DNA of 64,000 nt from Notospermus geniculatus (GCA_002633025.1 NMRB01002605.1:1-64000); one strand, 5' to 3'; shown: positions 45,639-56,387, numbered from the stretch's first letter. Notes: generated by a model not told the origin, from the sequence alone. Numbers and translations: made by a program.

Positions 45639-45756
45639 GGGTCATATGAATAAAGACTAGCAAATGCTTTTACTTCAGATTTGTACAGCAATCATTAGTG
45701 CATTTGTATCGCAAAATTCAAGTAAAAGTATTTACTAGTCTTTATTCATATGACCC
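45639..45756. mobile_element. GGTCATATGAATAAAGAC palindromic MITE
   Basis: Arms GGGTCATATGAATAAAGACT and the mirrored AGTCTTTATTCATATGACCC; close to the 16,731 copy. Confidence 0.85.
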
Positions 45757-46067
45757 ATTGAATCAGTTTTGTGATCGTACATACGTACTACATTTGTACC
45801 TGCCACAATTGCATTTCATTGTGTAGAAGTAATGGTCAGTGAAAGGGTGTATTGATTACAGGTAATTATTGTCATAAACAATTATCATTTGATTGGTTAG
45901 ATACGTTATTATGTGTTAACCTGGTGTTTTATTGTATTATGTACCGGGTACGTCACACAATGAATATACTGTACTTTTACACCCGAGAGGTCACTCAGCA
46001 ATATTCAGGTCCTGTTCATTCACGATAATTATGTATAGTGACCATTGTGCTTAGTCAACCAATGACA

Positions 46068-46101
46068 TTAGAATTAGAATTAGAATTAGAATTAGAATTA
46101 T
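46068..46101. repeat. (AGAATT)n microsatellite
   Basis: Five to six units of AGAATT in copy A only; copy B lacks the run. Confidence 0.85.
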
Positions 46102-46144
46102 TTTAGGACATGCTGATTTTAGGACATGCCTGCTGATCACCTGG

Positions 46145-46250
46145 GGCCTGTTTCAAAAAGTGACTTTAAGCTAATGGTACCTTTAACCAAATGGAAAATG
46201 CATTGAAGTTAATGGTACCATTATTTTAAAGCCACTTTATGAAACAGGCC
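46145..46250. mobile_element. GGCCTGTTTCATAAAG palindromic MITE, copy A
   Basis: Shared with copy B at 55,385, preceded by CCTGG (copy A) or CCAGG (copy B). Confidence 0.82.
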
Positions 46251-46289
46251 GAGGTCTTACATCCTGCAAGCCTGGCATCAATTTCACAT

Positions 46290-46505
46290 AAAGCCTGCCG
46301 CACACTAGAGCTATCTGCTGAGCAAAAAGCCATTCGAGACCATTTGCTCAGCAGGTAGCTCACCGAAAAATACGCGCACATGCGAGCTTTCTGCCTCGCG
46401 AGGCAAAAGACTCACCGAAGTTACGCACACACGCGAGCTATCTGCTGAGCAAGCGGTCTCGAATGACTTTTTGCTCAGCAGATAGCTCCAGTGTGCGGTA
46501 GGCTT
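46290..46505. mobile_element. Copy-A-only AAGCCTGCCGCACACTAG MITE
   Basis: Inverted ends AAGCCTGCCGCACACTAGAG and CTCCAGTGTGCGGTAGGCTT with CTATCTGCTGAGCAAAAAG inner arms. Copy B shows the empty site (TTTCACATCAGTTAC). Confidence 0.85.
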
Positions 46506-46817
46506 AAGTTACAAGTTCTGATCAGTTGCTTCCCTACTGTGATTGGCTGGAATCAGCCGTGACAGCCAAATGTTTGGGATTTATAGCCATTGATCAAAGG
46601 CCTGACCCATTGCAGTTGGCATTCGTGCTTCACGCTAATTGACTGTTCTTCAGATGTGAAACTAGAGTATATTTTGTCATATTTTATTCATTCATATTGG
46701 TGTTTAGTTACAGTTGCAGTTGATAGATTAATGGTAGACACATTCATATTAAGTGCCAACTAACCACAATGAAAACTGTTTTTAGAATAATTGATACATA
46801 AATTTTCTCAGTCATTT

Positions 46818-47194
46818 AAAGGAGTTAGACGCCGAAGTTGTAAACACTCACTCACTGGTTCTCTATCCACGGACGCCTACGGTGCTGCCACCTATTGTCG
46901 GTGATATGTACTGACGTGAATATCGTGAGTGAATTGCATCGGACCGGGAACCAGTCTAACGATCACGGGTGCTGCCACCTGCACGAAGGAATAAAACTAG
47001 TTTGCCGACCATATTTGTAAACAAANTATTGTCGGTGATATGTACTGACGTGAATATCGTGAGTGAATTGCATCGGACCGGGAACCAGTCTAACGATCAC
47101 GGGTGCTGCCACCTGCACGAAGGAATAAAACTAGTTTGCCGACCATATTTGTAAACAAACCAGCTTGTTTACAACTTCGGCGTCTAACTCCTTT
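46818..47194. mobile_element. Copy-A-only element with an internal 133-bp repeat around an N
   Basis: Inverted ends AAAGGAGTTAGACGCCGAAG and CTTCGGCGTCTAACTCCTTT. Inside, 46,893-47,025 and 47,027-47,159 are identical 133-mers separated by one N (47,026), which looks like an unmerged overlap between two contigs. True length is probably about 243 bp. Copy B lacks it. Confidence 0.8.
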
Positions 47195-47420
47195 ATGTTA
47201 GTATAGATAGCATGCTGGCTGATCCGGTACATTTTTATGCTTCAAAAGGGTTCACCCTGGAGAATTTTACTCGTTGGACAGAGTGCTTTTCATGAGATTT
47301 TTTTTCTCTTCAAAACCATGGGTCATAAAGTTAAAGTTTGGGTTTATAGTCTGTTATCATCAACGGTAGCGGTGTCATCTGACTCCGACACGTTAACCCC
47401 AGTCTATCCTGAAACCCTTC

Positions 47421-47615
47421 AGTAGAACTCAGATGAGCTGCTCATTCAGCGCTACAATCTGAGCATTTCCAACCGGTACCCATTTATACACCTGGGTGGG
47501 GAGAGGCCAGTAAGGCAAAGAGACTTGCCCAAAGTCTCACGCCCAGTGGGATTGAAACCTGGGACCCTCTGACCGCTAGTCGGAGACCCAAACCACTACA
47601 CCACTCTGGCTCCCC
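47421..47615 (-). mobile_element. tRNA-derived SINE, copy A
   Basis: Head at 47,615 (GGAGCCAGAGTGGTGTAGTG) with a B-box-like GGTTTCAATCCC and the body CACCTGGGTGGGGAGAGGCC complement. Shared with copy B, so older than the split. Intron 3. Confidence 0.75.
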
Positions 47616-47655
47616 ATGACAATCATATGTATTCAAAGATTGCATCTCCTGTGGG

Positions 47656-47829
47656 AATAGGAACAGTCAGTTGGCTTATCACAAAAGACAGCAGCAAAGT
47701 TCCAGCAGACCAATACAATATCCGATTTTCCTGATTGGTACTCAATCCAATCAACGATGAATGGGTCCATTTGGGATTGAAGTGGACCGTAGTGACTCCT
47801 ACTGGTCAACTGACTGACAGCTCCAGTTG
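47656..47829. mobile_element. AATAGGAACAGTCAG MITE, copy A
   Basis: Family of 18,857 (CCAGCAGACCAATACAAT, CCTACTGGTCAACTGACTGA). Shared with copy B at 56,446. Lies about 100 bp upstream of the micro-exon. Confidence 0.7.
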
Positions 47830-47934
47830 TAGCCTGCGCAGTAAATTTTCCAAAAGCTTAAAGGTCCGCTAGCGCTAGTTTTCCGATGATATATCTATCG
47901 ATCTAATGTGTTTTTTGTTTTCTTATCATTGCAG

Positions 47935-47951
47935 AAGAAGAGCCCAAAAAG
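47935..47951 (+). CDS. Kinesin-3 micro-exon 4, copy A (KEEPKK)
   Basis: 17-nt micro-exon with acceptor TTTTCTTATCATTGCAG and donor GTATGT. With the single A carried over from exon 3 it reads K E E P K K and ends exactly in phase 0, which matches the start of exon 5. Kinesin-3 motors have a short, lysine-rich, variable link at this place before the F-FD-SYW motif. Copy B has one G-to-T change giving KEDPKK. Called because phase, splice sites and family position all agree; on its own it would be invisible. Confidence 0.86.
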
Positions 47952-48955
47952 GTATGTAGTATTGTTGTGTTTACTCTCCCCAAAGGCAGTTGGCCCTCAA
48001 TCTGAGAACTTGCCCTTAGGCCTATGCATATTTTACTAGCGATGGTAAGTGGCTTAAGTGTGTTTGGATACAAGGGCCTTGTATATTCTATGTAAATCAT
48101 CTTTTTAAAAAAAATATGCTCTACCTTATCTCTGTGTTGTACAGTCTCTACCAATCATAGTAAAACGTGAAGTTCAAATTTTAAAAGCAATGGAAGACTT
48201 ATTTAAGATTATACTTAAATTATAACACTACTCTTGTGTCGAGGACCTAAATTAAGCCCTCCAAAAATGTTCAAGCTCGAAGGGGTTTATTAGCAGCGGG
48301 TTTTTCATCCCCGGGTCTATTAGACCCGCGCTTTTAACAGGTGTAGACAGAAAAAGCCCGGTGCGACGCGGGTTTTTACATTATGTAGTGTAACCAGGGC
48401 TATAGATTATACTTGAAGCAAGACTTAGCCTATTTGCCTGAAACGTTGAACAATAGATGAATCACATTACCATATACTATTTCGTGCAATCTGGTATATA
48501 TCATGATAAGCGCTATTTGGTGAATGAGCAACGGGAGTGGTTTAGCTAGCATCCACAGAGGTGGATTAAATTTAAATTTATTTTGTGCATTTGGCAATTA
48601 TTCTGGAGTTTCAAGACAATAAATAAAACTATACACATAAAGCAAAACATGTGGTGAGCCTGTTGCTATTTTATGCTAAATGCACTTTTTTCCAAAGTTC
48701 TATATGAGATTAATCCGATAATTTGCTTCACTTTGTGATACCCATTTTAATTCCCACACGACCTTTAACCTTTTGGGGTAACTAATCCGATGGCAGCCAT
48801 TAAAACATTAGATGCACAATACCACATAGCCTACTGATAATCAGACAAAATTACATAGCATATACAGAGAAGCCAATATTGGAAACAGAACTGGCTTGTG
48901 GCTTCGCAAAAAAAGGCATAGCAATAGCAATACGTCTATATTCAATTTCCATCAC

Positions 48956-49093
48956 CATGGGTTCTTTTGCCAGTGTGTAGCAATATTTTTCATTACCAAA
49001 TGTGAGGCGGTCTAGGAAAACCCGTCGGATGTCGCGTTTGAGGAAAGTGTTAATGGCCTTGGTGAACCCGCGCATTTCAATAGTTGAAATGTA
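48956..49093 (-). other. Unidentified exon candidate, minus strand, copy B
   Basis: Copy B of the 46-codon minus-strand open stretch (GFTKAINTFLKRDIRR and following). Length and frame are kept, while the sequence just past its end differs from copy A by indels, including a 6 versus 7 A-run. Confidence 0.3.
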
Positions 49094-49245
49094 CTACGTA
49101 ATAGGTGGACAGTAGCAGATCAATGCATAGGCAATCTGACGGCCCTTGTTGATCATTCAGCGCATTCCGACGGGTTTTCCTAGACCGCCACACAAATGGT
49201 CTGTTTCTGGCACAAAGAAATGCACATCCACCCAGACTCTCATTA

Positions 49246-49492
49246 CAGTGTTCTCCACACCAGTTAAAAAAACGGCGGCCCGCCCCTCTTAAAAATACTG
49301 ACGGTAAAATCCGCCCCTCTTAAAAATGGCCCGCCCCTCTTAAAATATTCGCCTGCCCTTCTTAAAACTCAATTAGAGCGCTCAATTATGCGTCTCAGAT
49401 GCTCAGAAAATGCATCTCAGAGCACCTATAATCAAAATTTCGCTGGGGAGATCCCGCCGCCCCTCTTACACCAAAACCAGTGGAGAACACTG
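49246..49492. mobile_element. CAGTGTTC-ended element, copy B
   Basis: Counterpart of 36,625-36,866 with the same ends and flanking CATTA. Confidence 0.82.
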
Positions 49493-50016
49493 CATTATCC
49501 ACTGCCTTTTATTTGAAATGGACCCCACTTCCAGCCTCATCCGTATCTTACCTTCAGGAGCCTCCCTAGCACGGTGGTAGACTGCAGAAGAGGAGATTGT
49601 CCACGCAAGTGCAGACCGAAATGTAATGAACACGGCAGCGTACATGCAAAATAAGAATGAAAGATAAAATTAATACAAGTTTTGAAAAGAAAGGTAGAGT
49701 ATATGAAGCATGAAGCTTTTAAAGGAAAACATGAGAAAATGTTGCACAGAGTTTTTCATCAGTGCATAAATGACCTAAGATTAAGAGGGTTGCATAAAAA
49801 ATCTCATGTTTTTTCCTTGGATATTCTTGGACTGACCCAGATAATGAAATTCTGAAAGTGAAATTGGAGGTTTTCAGGGGCAAGACTTCAGTCACTTGTA
49901 CTAAGTAGGCCTACTTAGCATTGACAAGAAGCCAAGTCCTGTCAGTGTCAGCAGCTGTCATCTTCTCAAATCTACTCTCTGCTGCACAATACAAGTCTAT
50001 AAACATAAAATCTGAC

Positions 50017-50205
50017 CCATGACAGCAAAATGAGTCGGAATACGCACAGAAGAAGACCCAACATGTCCAAGGTGACACCAACGGTTTGTTGATTTCAGCC
50101 TTGTCTGCCCATTGTGAAATTTGACTGTGTCCATTTCTGTATTGTTCTCTGGTGTCATCTTGGGTCTTCTTTCCGGCACATTCCAACTCATTTTGCTGTC
50201 ACGGG
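50017..50205. repeat. 190-bp imperfect inverted repeat, copy B
   Basis: Counterpart of 37,401-37,590 with small indels. Confidence 0.6.
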
Positions 50206-50691
50206 ACACAAATGACAAGTAAAGATGCTGCAGAGATTCACTGCATTTCAGAGATAGGCCTTCCAAACTGCTTCACAATGAGAATGGGTTAGGCTACACT
50301 TCGAACCCCAACACCATCTACCCCCCACCCCCTAGACCCTAATCCTATTGATTGTTGCAGTAGCTTTGATCATGTAGGGCTATTGTGCACTCCTTCCCTT
50401 TTTATGACGCAGCCCAGACCCCTGTGGATGGCCCCCAAGCAGGAAGGTCCTAAAACAAAGGCTAAGAAAACCAAACACAGATTTTACAAGAACGAAAAAG
50501 ATTATCTCTAAACACACAGGAACACCATTGACGATTGAGACTTCTACACGAATACATGCGTTTATCCTCGTGTGCATGGCGCGAGTACCGCATAGTGGAA
50601 AACATTGTATGCTATCACATGTAGGGCAATGGGAGCACATGTACAAAAGACTAGCAGACGGATTTTCATTGTAAACATTGGGTTTTCTTAC

Positions 50692-50809
50692 CGTGTTTAC
50701 TCTGCATTTTCCCCATGTTTTCATCTTTTGCATCATCAATCCATGACAAAATATCCAGAGATAAGTCCAAAGTGAACGTTTCGGCAAAAGCGTACTCAAA
50801 ATTCGCACT
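50692..50809 (-). other. Unidentified exon candidate, minus strand, copy B
   Basis: Identical duplicate of the 118-nt minus-strand open stretch at 38,064-38,181, with the same acceptor-like and donor-like ends. It adds no independent support for coding beyond full identity between the copies. Confidence 0.22.
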
Positions 50810-51089
50810 CTAAGTCAAAACACTTCACGTTTACAACACTATTTCACAAAAAGTGGGCGGAGCTTGTGCAGGTATTGAGATTGGCCATGATTGACAACCG
50901 GAAGAGTCAACTATTTGTAGGGGTGGAGGGAGCAACTTGCGGCTATTGCTTCTCGAAATGGAGCCGAGTTCCGTCGCTAGCAATTTGATCAGTGGTGAAT
51001 TTATGAATTTCAAACTGTATTTAATGAAAAAATATCTTAGATTTAGCCGTTTATTGGCAAAATGATGATATCATGCATAACTTATCATC

Positions 51090-51178
51090 CCCGCCAATCC
51101 CAGGCGAGTCCAATTCAGTTGAGCACACCTACCATTGGTCAGCTATCATAAACCAATATCCCCACTTTTATTGGCTAC
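51090..51178. promoter_or_regulatory. Cluster of five CCAAT boxes, copy B
   Basis: Copy B counterpart of the CCAAT cluster: pentamers at 51,094, 51,110, 51,134, 51,153 and 51,170, with the same order and spacing as copy A. The surrounding few hundred bases are among the best preserved parts of the duplication. Confidence 0.4.
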
Positions 51179-52442
51179 ATTCATTCATACAAAATTTGTC
51201 TTTGATGTTACCGACTTCGTGTAAATATTCCTTTTACCACCACCCGCCGTTGAAATAAAAACACGGTCGGTGTCAGTGGTAAACAAGTGGATAAGGCATC
51301 TACAGTTGACATAGGCCTATAAACTGTTCTTTACCGTGCCATCATATTTTACATCTAGCCATTTCATAGGCCTATCAATGGGTGTCCTGGGACTGGGAAT
51401 AGAATTCAGGTGTAGCAGGAAATGTTGTCCCTAGATGAGAGGTCCCCTTTCTTATAGCTCAAAATAGTTTTACTAATTCCTACTTTTTATCTCTTGCTTA
51501 CACTCTTGAACAAAAAAAGGTGGTCCCTTCAAGGACCGCATTTCATTTTTCCATGAATATAGCCGTACTAACTTTCCACTACAAATGAAGGTAATGGAGC
51601 CCGGGTCTACAAAGTCCGGACTCTAAGGCCGGATGATATGAGGGGTCTAGATTAAGTCCGGACGTGACCCGGGCTTCTACTTCAGGTAAGCGCAATTTAA
51701 TCAGTCAAAAAACAGAAGAATTAACGACAGACGACTCCCAACTTCGCTCCCACTCACCTTGCAGCTAAAAAGGGAGGAAAAAGGAACAATGGCATGATAG
51801 AATGGCCCGGGTGAAAAAGCCCGCTTGCGGCGGACAGCAGCAATGAGAAATGAATTTTGAGAGACGGACCAAGTTAATTCCTCGCACGGCAGCGCAACTG
51901 ATGGAGAGGGGGGATGGGGAAGACTAAACCTGTGTGGGCCTGGTCCAAGAGTAGACCTATCTTTGCCGCTGGTCTTACGGGCGTGAATTCATTTCTTTCT
52001 TTCTGAAGTTGACAGTTTACCAGCGGTGAAGAAAATCATACAATATCTTTTAATAAAGATTAGACCATTACATGTGCACCTCAAAGGGCTAGTGTAATAC
52101 TTCGGCGTTGGCCTTGATATCTCTTTCAGGAAGTTGAAAAATTGAAAATTTTGTCATTCTGAACAACTGCTCTTTGAAGAACCGCTCTTTGAAATCAATC
52201 ATGTCTCCTAGAGGAATATTGACGAAGAATCTTGGAAACTAGGCCAATAGTCGATTCACACAATAGTTACCCTCACTTTCCGTCTTGGACAGGCAGGACA
52301 AGACAAGACTCCTTTTTTCACACCACACAGGTTATTGACGCTTAGTGACATCTATGAGCGGCCAATGGAACCAGATACCGGTACTGGTGCTTGACAGCGT
52401 GAAAGGAAGGGTGGTCTCAAGGAATGCGAGTCCGAGTTACAA

Positions 52443-53004
52443 TAGCCTGCCAAGCTTAGGCTATATTCGAATGGTCATGGTTCATATAGCCATATATCAG
52501 ACCTAATCCTAAACTGGACTTTTTATTCCAGGGGGCTTAGATCCCAACCTCGAGTCAACAACGAGACAAGTTCATTTTGGATTAGGGTTATTTCAGATCT
52601 CATCACAATGTTTTGCACGTTGATGAAATGAAAATAATTGAAAAACTTTAAGATGTACTATTGCTGAAATACCACGTGTCACGTATTTCATCTGAAGCCT
52701 AATGAAATTTGGGAACCCAAAATGAAGCACAAAAAACGACACACAAAATGACACAGTATAGGCATATAGAAATAAAGTCGTCTCCCATACCGGGCTCCCA
52801 TAGGCCTATTCGCAAATTTTCGACCCCCATGCAGTAGGGCGGGTCCACGATTTCGGAAAAGAGGGGGCGCACAGTGCTAGAAACATTGAAATCTGCTGTG
52901 AATTTCAATGATTTGCTCCAAATTTCAGAATTTCACGGTCGATTTTACAGATTTGTTGGCCGAACCCCCCCCCCCCAGATCCGCGAGCCGCGGCATCGGG
53001 GTCT
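52443..53004. mobile_element. Copy-B-only block upstream of exon 1
   Basis: 560 bp absent from copy A. The right part (52,839-52,985) is a hAT-type MITE fragment related to 63,790 (AATTTCACGGTCGATTTTAC, TTGTTGGCCGAA, C-run). The left part is unlabelled. Confidence 0.65.
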
Positions 53005-53269
53005 TTCTCAGGCACTTTCGAGTCAAAATCCCAAAAGTGAATGAGGCTACTTATTCACTTCTGGGATTTTGACTCGAAAGTGTCTGCAAATGCAACGCCC
53101 ATGACACTGGGATCTACCCCTGGCAGTCACCGCTTTCCTATCACAGAGCGGCCCCCGTGTTGGCTGGTTCATCTCATTAAAGGTGATGCAGTTTGCCAGT
53201 AAAGCACGACGTGATGGCTCGTTTTGGTCCCGGATTTTGGTGCGAAAGCAACGCTGCGGCTCCCAACTA

Positions 53270-53538
53270 GCAGACCTCGAACCACCACCTGGGATTTTTC
53301 CCGCCACTCTTCTGTTTCGCGCCCGTCAGTGGTACCGTGTTCTATATCTTCTCACTAGATGGCAGCACACACTAATTGATTGCGCCCCCATTACAATGGA
53401 ACAATCCAACATGACGTCACACGTTGCCTAGCTCAGTGTACACAAGTGCCACCAGGAAGCTGTCAGGATTTTCTTCTTCTAAGGTCCATGTGGAGTATTC
53501 TGTGATTTTTTTGGTAATTTTTTGGGCGAAACGAGAGA
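53270..53538 (+). promoter_or_regulatory. Candidate proximal promoter, copy B
   Basis: Duplicate of the copy A upstream region. The CRE TGACGTCA (53,412), the X-box half site GTTGCC (53,423) and the E2F-like TTTCCCGCC are kept; the E-box is changed to CACCTG. If both copies are present in one chromosome, each cassette has its own near-identical proximal promoter. Confidence 0.48.
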
Positions 53539-53552
53539 ATGCCTGACGAATC
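53539..53552 (+). CDS. Kinesin-3 exon 1, copy B (start codon)
   Basis: Second copy of the 14-nt first coding exon (MPDES), identical to copy A together with the GTAAGT donor and the 20 bases before the ATG. It lies on the same strand 12.6 kb downstream of copy A and 9.6 kb upstream of the shared exon 5, so it is the start nearer to the rest of the gene. If the duplication is real, this is an alternative first exon with its own promoter; if it is an assembly artefact, this is the other allele. Confidence 0.85.
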
Positions 53553-53637
53553 GTAAGTACTGTCCTTTTGGGCATTTCCCAGTTTTTCCTGTCTCTGGAT
53601 CTTTAATATCTTATGATTTGCCCTGTTTTAATTTCAG

Positions 53638-53676
53638 GGTAAGGGTTGCAGTGAGGGTCAGGCCCTTCAATCAGAG
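53638..53676 (+). CDS. Kinesin-3 exon 2, copy B
   Basis: Second copy of the 39-nt exon encoding VRVAVRVRPFNQR. It has an intact ATTTCAG acceptor and GTAAGT donor. One third-position change against copy A (GTA for GTG at Val6) is silent. Phase is 2 at both ends, as in copy A, so the exon is fully usable. Part of the duplicated cassette 48,453-57,717. Confidence 0.92.
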
Positions 53677-54521
53677 GTAAGTTCCACTTTGTTGTGTTCT
53701 TGATGGGGGCATCATTTTGGTTTGTGCGTTGTTGTTTGAAAACCTGTTATTCCTTTGTCTGCATGTGTGAAAAGCTGACCTAAAAATCATTACTGTTAGT
53801 TGATTAGATAACCAGGCAAGGGCACATTTGATGGTAGGCTGCAATAATCAACCCTCTAGTGGGTGGTGGTGTGGGCTTCAGGGTGGTTGGCTCCAAGTCT
53901 GTACTCAAGTATCAAGTCTCAAAACGTTCAGCCCTGAATGTTACTTTAGCTGAGGTTTTTAATACTGAACTGTATGAAATGTTGTCTGAAATGGGATGTG
54001 AGTTGAGAACACAGCCAGAATGTCATCAGAAATGTTCTTACACTTTTTATGATCCATCCCAAATATCTTTTCTTAGGAAGATACCAATTATTAGTATGAG
54101 TAGCAAATAAACCTTTGGATTCTTTTCGGTTTGTCAACAGAGTTACTTTCTTATCAGAGGTAGATAAGGCCACACTTTTTTTATTTGTTGGATTTGTATT
54201 TTATGACATTTGTGAAGGCAATATCCACCGAGTTGTTTTGTCCATGGGTAAGCTCATTAAAGGCCTATAAAGGCCTATATAATTGTGTAATTATATATGT
54301 GCTGTAAATAGTTTGAAATGGGCTCTGACTTGCTGAGAGATCTCTGGACATGACTCAAGGGCTAAACAGCAATTATTCGACATTTTAACCTAGTCTGTCA
54401 AAGAGAGTGATTGAAGCTTTGCTGCATAACTTATGACATAAAAAGGCCATATGCCTTGTTATTGCTAATAGATAAATTCTTTAAAGAAATGTTTAAAAAG
54501 ATACATTCATTTTCTTTTCAG

Positions 54522-54595
54522 GGAGAAAGACCGACAGGCTAAATTGGTTATTCAGATGCAAGGGGCTACAACAATCATATCAAATCCAGAGACAA
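54522..54595 (+). CDS. Kinesin-3 exon 3, copy B
   Basis: Second copy of the 74-nt exon (EKDRQAKLVIQM, then QGATTIISNPET), identical to copy A over its full length. The TTTTCTTTTCAG acceptor and GTAAGT donor are intact. Only 10 bases past the exon the intron diverges: copy B carries a 0.2 kb insertion with a tRNA-like SINE that copy A lacks. Sharp exon identity next to such intron change is what is expected of a coding segment. Confidence 0.92.
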
Positions 54596-54605
54596 GTAAG
54601 TGTCC

Positions 54606-54817
54606 TGCTTAAATGTATATAGGCCTATGTATATATTAAGCTGGCTATTGAACCATCGTTTTCGAAGATGGGGATTTAGCACAGTGGTGTGCACGCTTTC
54701 CCTCAATGCTGGCGGTGTTGCCTTATGTGGAGGCGTGGGTTCGAATCCCGGTACTGTCGATAGGCATACTGACCAACATAGCAGACCTATGATGATTTCT
54801 GTATATAGGCCTAATTG
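54606..54817 (+). mobile_element. Copy-B-only tRNA-like SINE insertion, intron 3
   Basis: Absent from copy A. Contains GGGGATTTAGCACAGTGGTG (A box) and GTGGGTTCGAATCCCGGTAC (B box), flanked by GTATATAGGCCTA-like words on both sides as a possible target repeat. Confidence 0.7.
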
Positions 54818-54904
54818 AGAAGACAACATTCTTAAAAAAAACTTTTTGGTTTAATCATTGAATTAGTTTTGTGATAGTACTGTACATACATTTGTACCTG
54901 CCAC

Positions 54905-55077
54905 AATAGGAGCTGTCAGCGAGTTGACCACTAGGTGTCACTAGGGCCCAATTCAATGCATCTAGCGGACCCAGTCATTATCGATCGACCAGCGATCATA
55001 ATAGATTTCCTGTACATTTGGTCCGCTAAGACTGTGCTGCCATCTGTTAGCAATAAGCGCGGCTGACTGCTCCTATT
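54905..55077. mobile_element. Copy-B-only AATAGGAGCTGTCAG MITE
   Basis: Inverted ends AATAGGAGCTGTCAGC and GCTGACTGCTCCTATT. Copy A has the empty site (CCACAATTGCATTT). Confidence 0.85.
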
Positions 55078-55384
55078 GCATTTTGTTGTGTAGAATTAAT
55101 GGTCAGTGAAATGGTATATTGATTATAGGTAATTATTGTCATAAACAGTTATCATTTGATTGGTTAGATACATTATTATGTATTAGCTGGGATCTTATTG
55201 TACTATGTACGTCACACAATGAATATACTGTACTTTCACACCTGAGAGGTCACTCAGCAATATTCTGGGCCTGTTCATTGATGATAATTATGTGTAGTGA
55301 CCATTTTGCTTAGTTAACCATCTGCTGATCACCAAGTCTTACTTATGTCCTGGCGTTAATTTCACATTCTCGCTGATGACCAGG

Positions 55385-55490
55385 GGCCTGTTTCATAAAG
55401 TGGCTTTAAGCTAATGGTACCTTTAACCAAATGGAAAATGCATTGAAGTTAATGGTACCATTAGTTTAAAATCACTTTATAAAACAGGCC
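55385..55490. mobile_element. GGCCTGTTTCATAAAG palindromic MITE, copy B
   Basis: Counterpart of 46,145-46,250. A second palindrome (55,494) has landed 4 bases from its right end. Confidence 0.82.
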
Positions 55491-55493
55491 CTA

Positions 55494-55608
55494 GGGCCCA
55501 TATTCATAAAACTACTTAAATCTACATGTAAGTGTGGCACTTATCCTTTCTTCAACACAAAAGATAAGTATCACACTTAGACTTAAGTACTTTTATGAAT
55601 ATGGGCCC
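55494..55608. mobile_element. Copy-B-only GGGCCCATATTCATAAA palindrome
   Basis: Arms GGGCCCATATTCATAAAACT and the mirrored AGTACTTTTATGAATATGGG. Copy A runs straight from CAGGCC to GAGGTCTTAC. Same family as the array at 58,363. Confidence 0.85.
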
Positions 55609-56201
55609 AGGTCTTATATCCTGCAAGCCTGGCATCAATTTCACATCAGTTACATGTTCTGATCAGTTACTTCTCTACTGTGATTGGCTGGAATTCTTTA
55701 AAATCATCAGCCGTGACAGCCGAATATTTGGGATTAATTATAGCCATTGATCAAAGGCCTGACCATTCCAGTTGAGTTGGCATTAGTGCTTCACGCTAAT
55801 TGTCTGTTCTTCAGATGTGAAACTTGAGTATATTTTGTCATATTTTATTCATTCATATTGGTGTTTAGTTACAGTTGCAGTTGATAGATTAATGGTAGAC
55901 ACATTCATATTAAGTGCCAACTAACCGCAGTGAAAACTGTTTTTAGAATAATTGATACATAAATTTTCTCAGTCATTTAAGTTAGTATAGATAGCATGTT
56001 GGCTGATCCGGTACATTTTTATGCTTCAAAAGGGTTCACCCTGGATAATTTTACTCGTTGGACAGAGTGCTTTTCATGAGATTTTTTTCTTCTTCAAAAC
56101 CATGGGTCATAAAGTTAAAGTTTGGGTTTATAGTCTGATATCAACAACGGTAGAGGTGTCATCCGACTTTACACTTTAACCCCAGTCTATCCTGAAACCT
56201 T

Positions 56202-56387
56202 TCAGTAGAACTCAGATGAGCTGCTCATTCAGGGCTACAATCTGAGCATTTCCATTTATACACCTGGGTGGGGAGAGGCCAGTGAGGCAAAGAGACTTGC
56301 CCAGAGTCTCACACCCAGTGGGATTCGAACCTGGGACCCTCTGACCGCTAGTCGGAGCCCCGAACCACTACACCACTGTGGCTCCCC
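56202..56387 (-). mobile_element. tRNA-derived SINE, copy B
   Basis: Counterpart of 47,421-47,615 with a better B box (GGTTCGAATCCC). Confidence 0.75.

Larger units (their letters stand above)
43635..45757. mobile_element. Copy-A-only 2.1-kb block in intron 3
   Basis: Absent from copy B, where TTTGGTTTAATCAT runs straight into TGAATTAGTTTTGTG. Both edges carry the GGTCATATGAATAAAG palindrome family (degraded at 43,638-43,750, intact at 45,639-45,756), suggesting nested or paired elements. Minus-strand open frames of 105 and 93 codons (43,841-44,158; 44,221-44,502) show no known motif. Confidence 0.65.
35830..48451 (+). repeat. Kinesin 5-prime segmental duplication, copy A
   Basis: First copy of a direct duplication. 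It starts at ATAGATGAATCACATTACC and ends at GCCTGAAACGTTGAAC. It holds the CCAAT cluster, promoter and kinesin exons 1-4. It is longer than copy B (about 12.6 against 9.3 kb) because of copy-A-only insertions at 39,366-39,737, 40,352-40,546, 41,581-43,175, 43,635-45,757, 46,290-46,505 and 46,818-47,194. Shared older insertions include the elements at 36,625, 46,145, 47,421 and 47,656. Confidence 0.92.
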
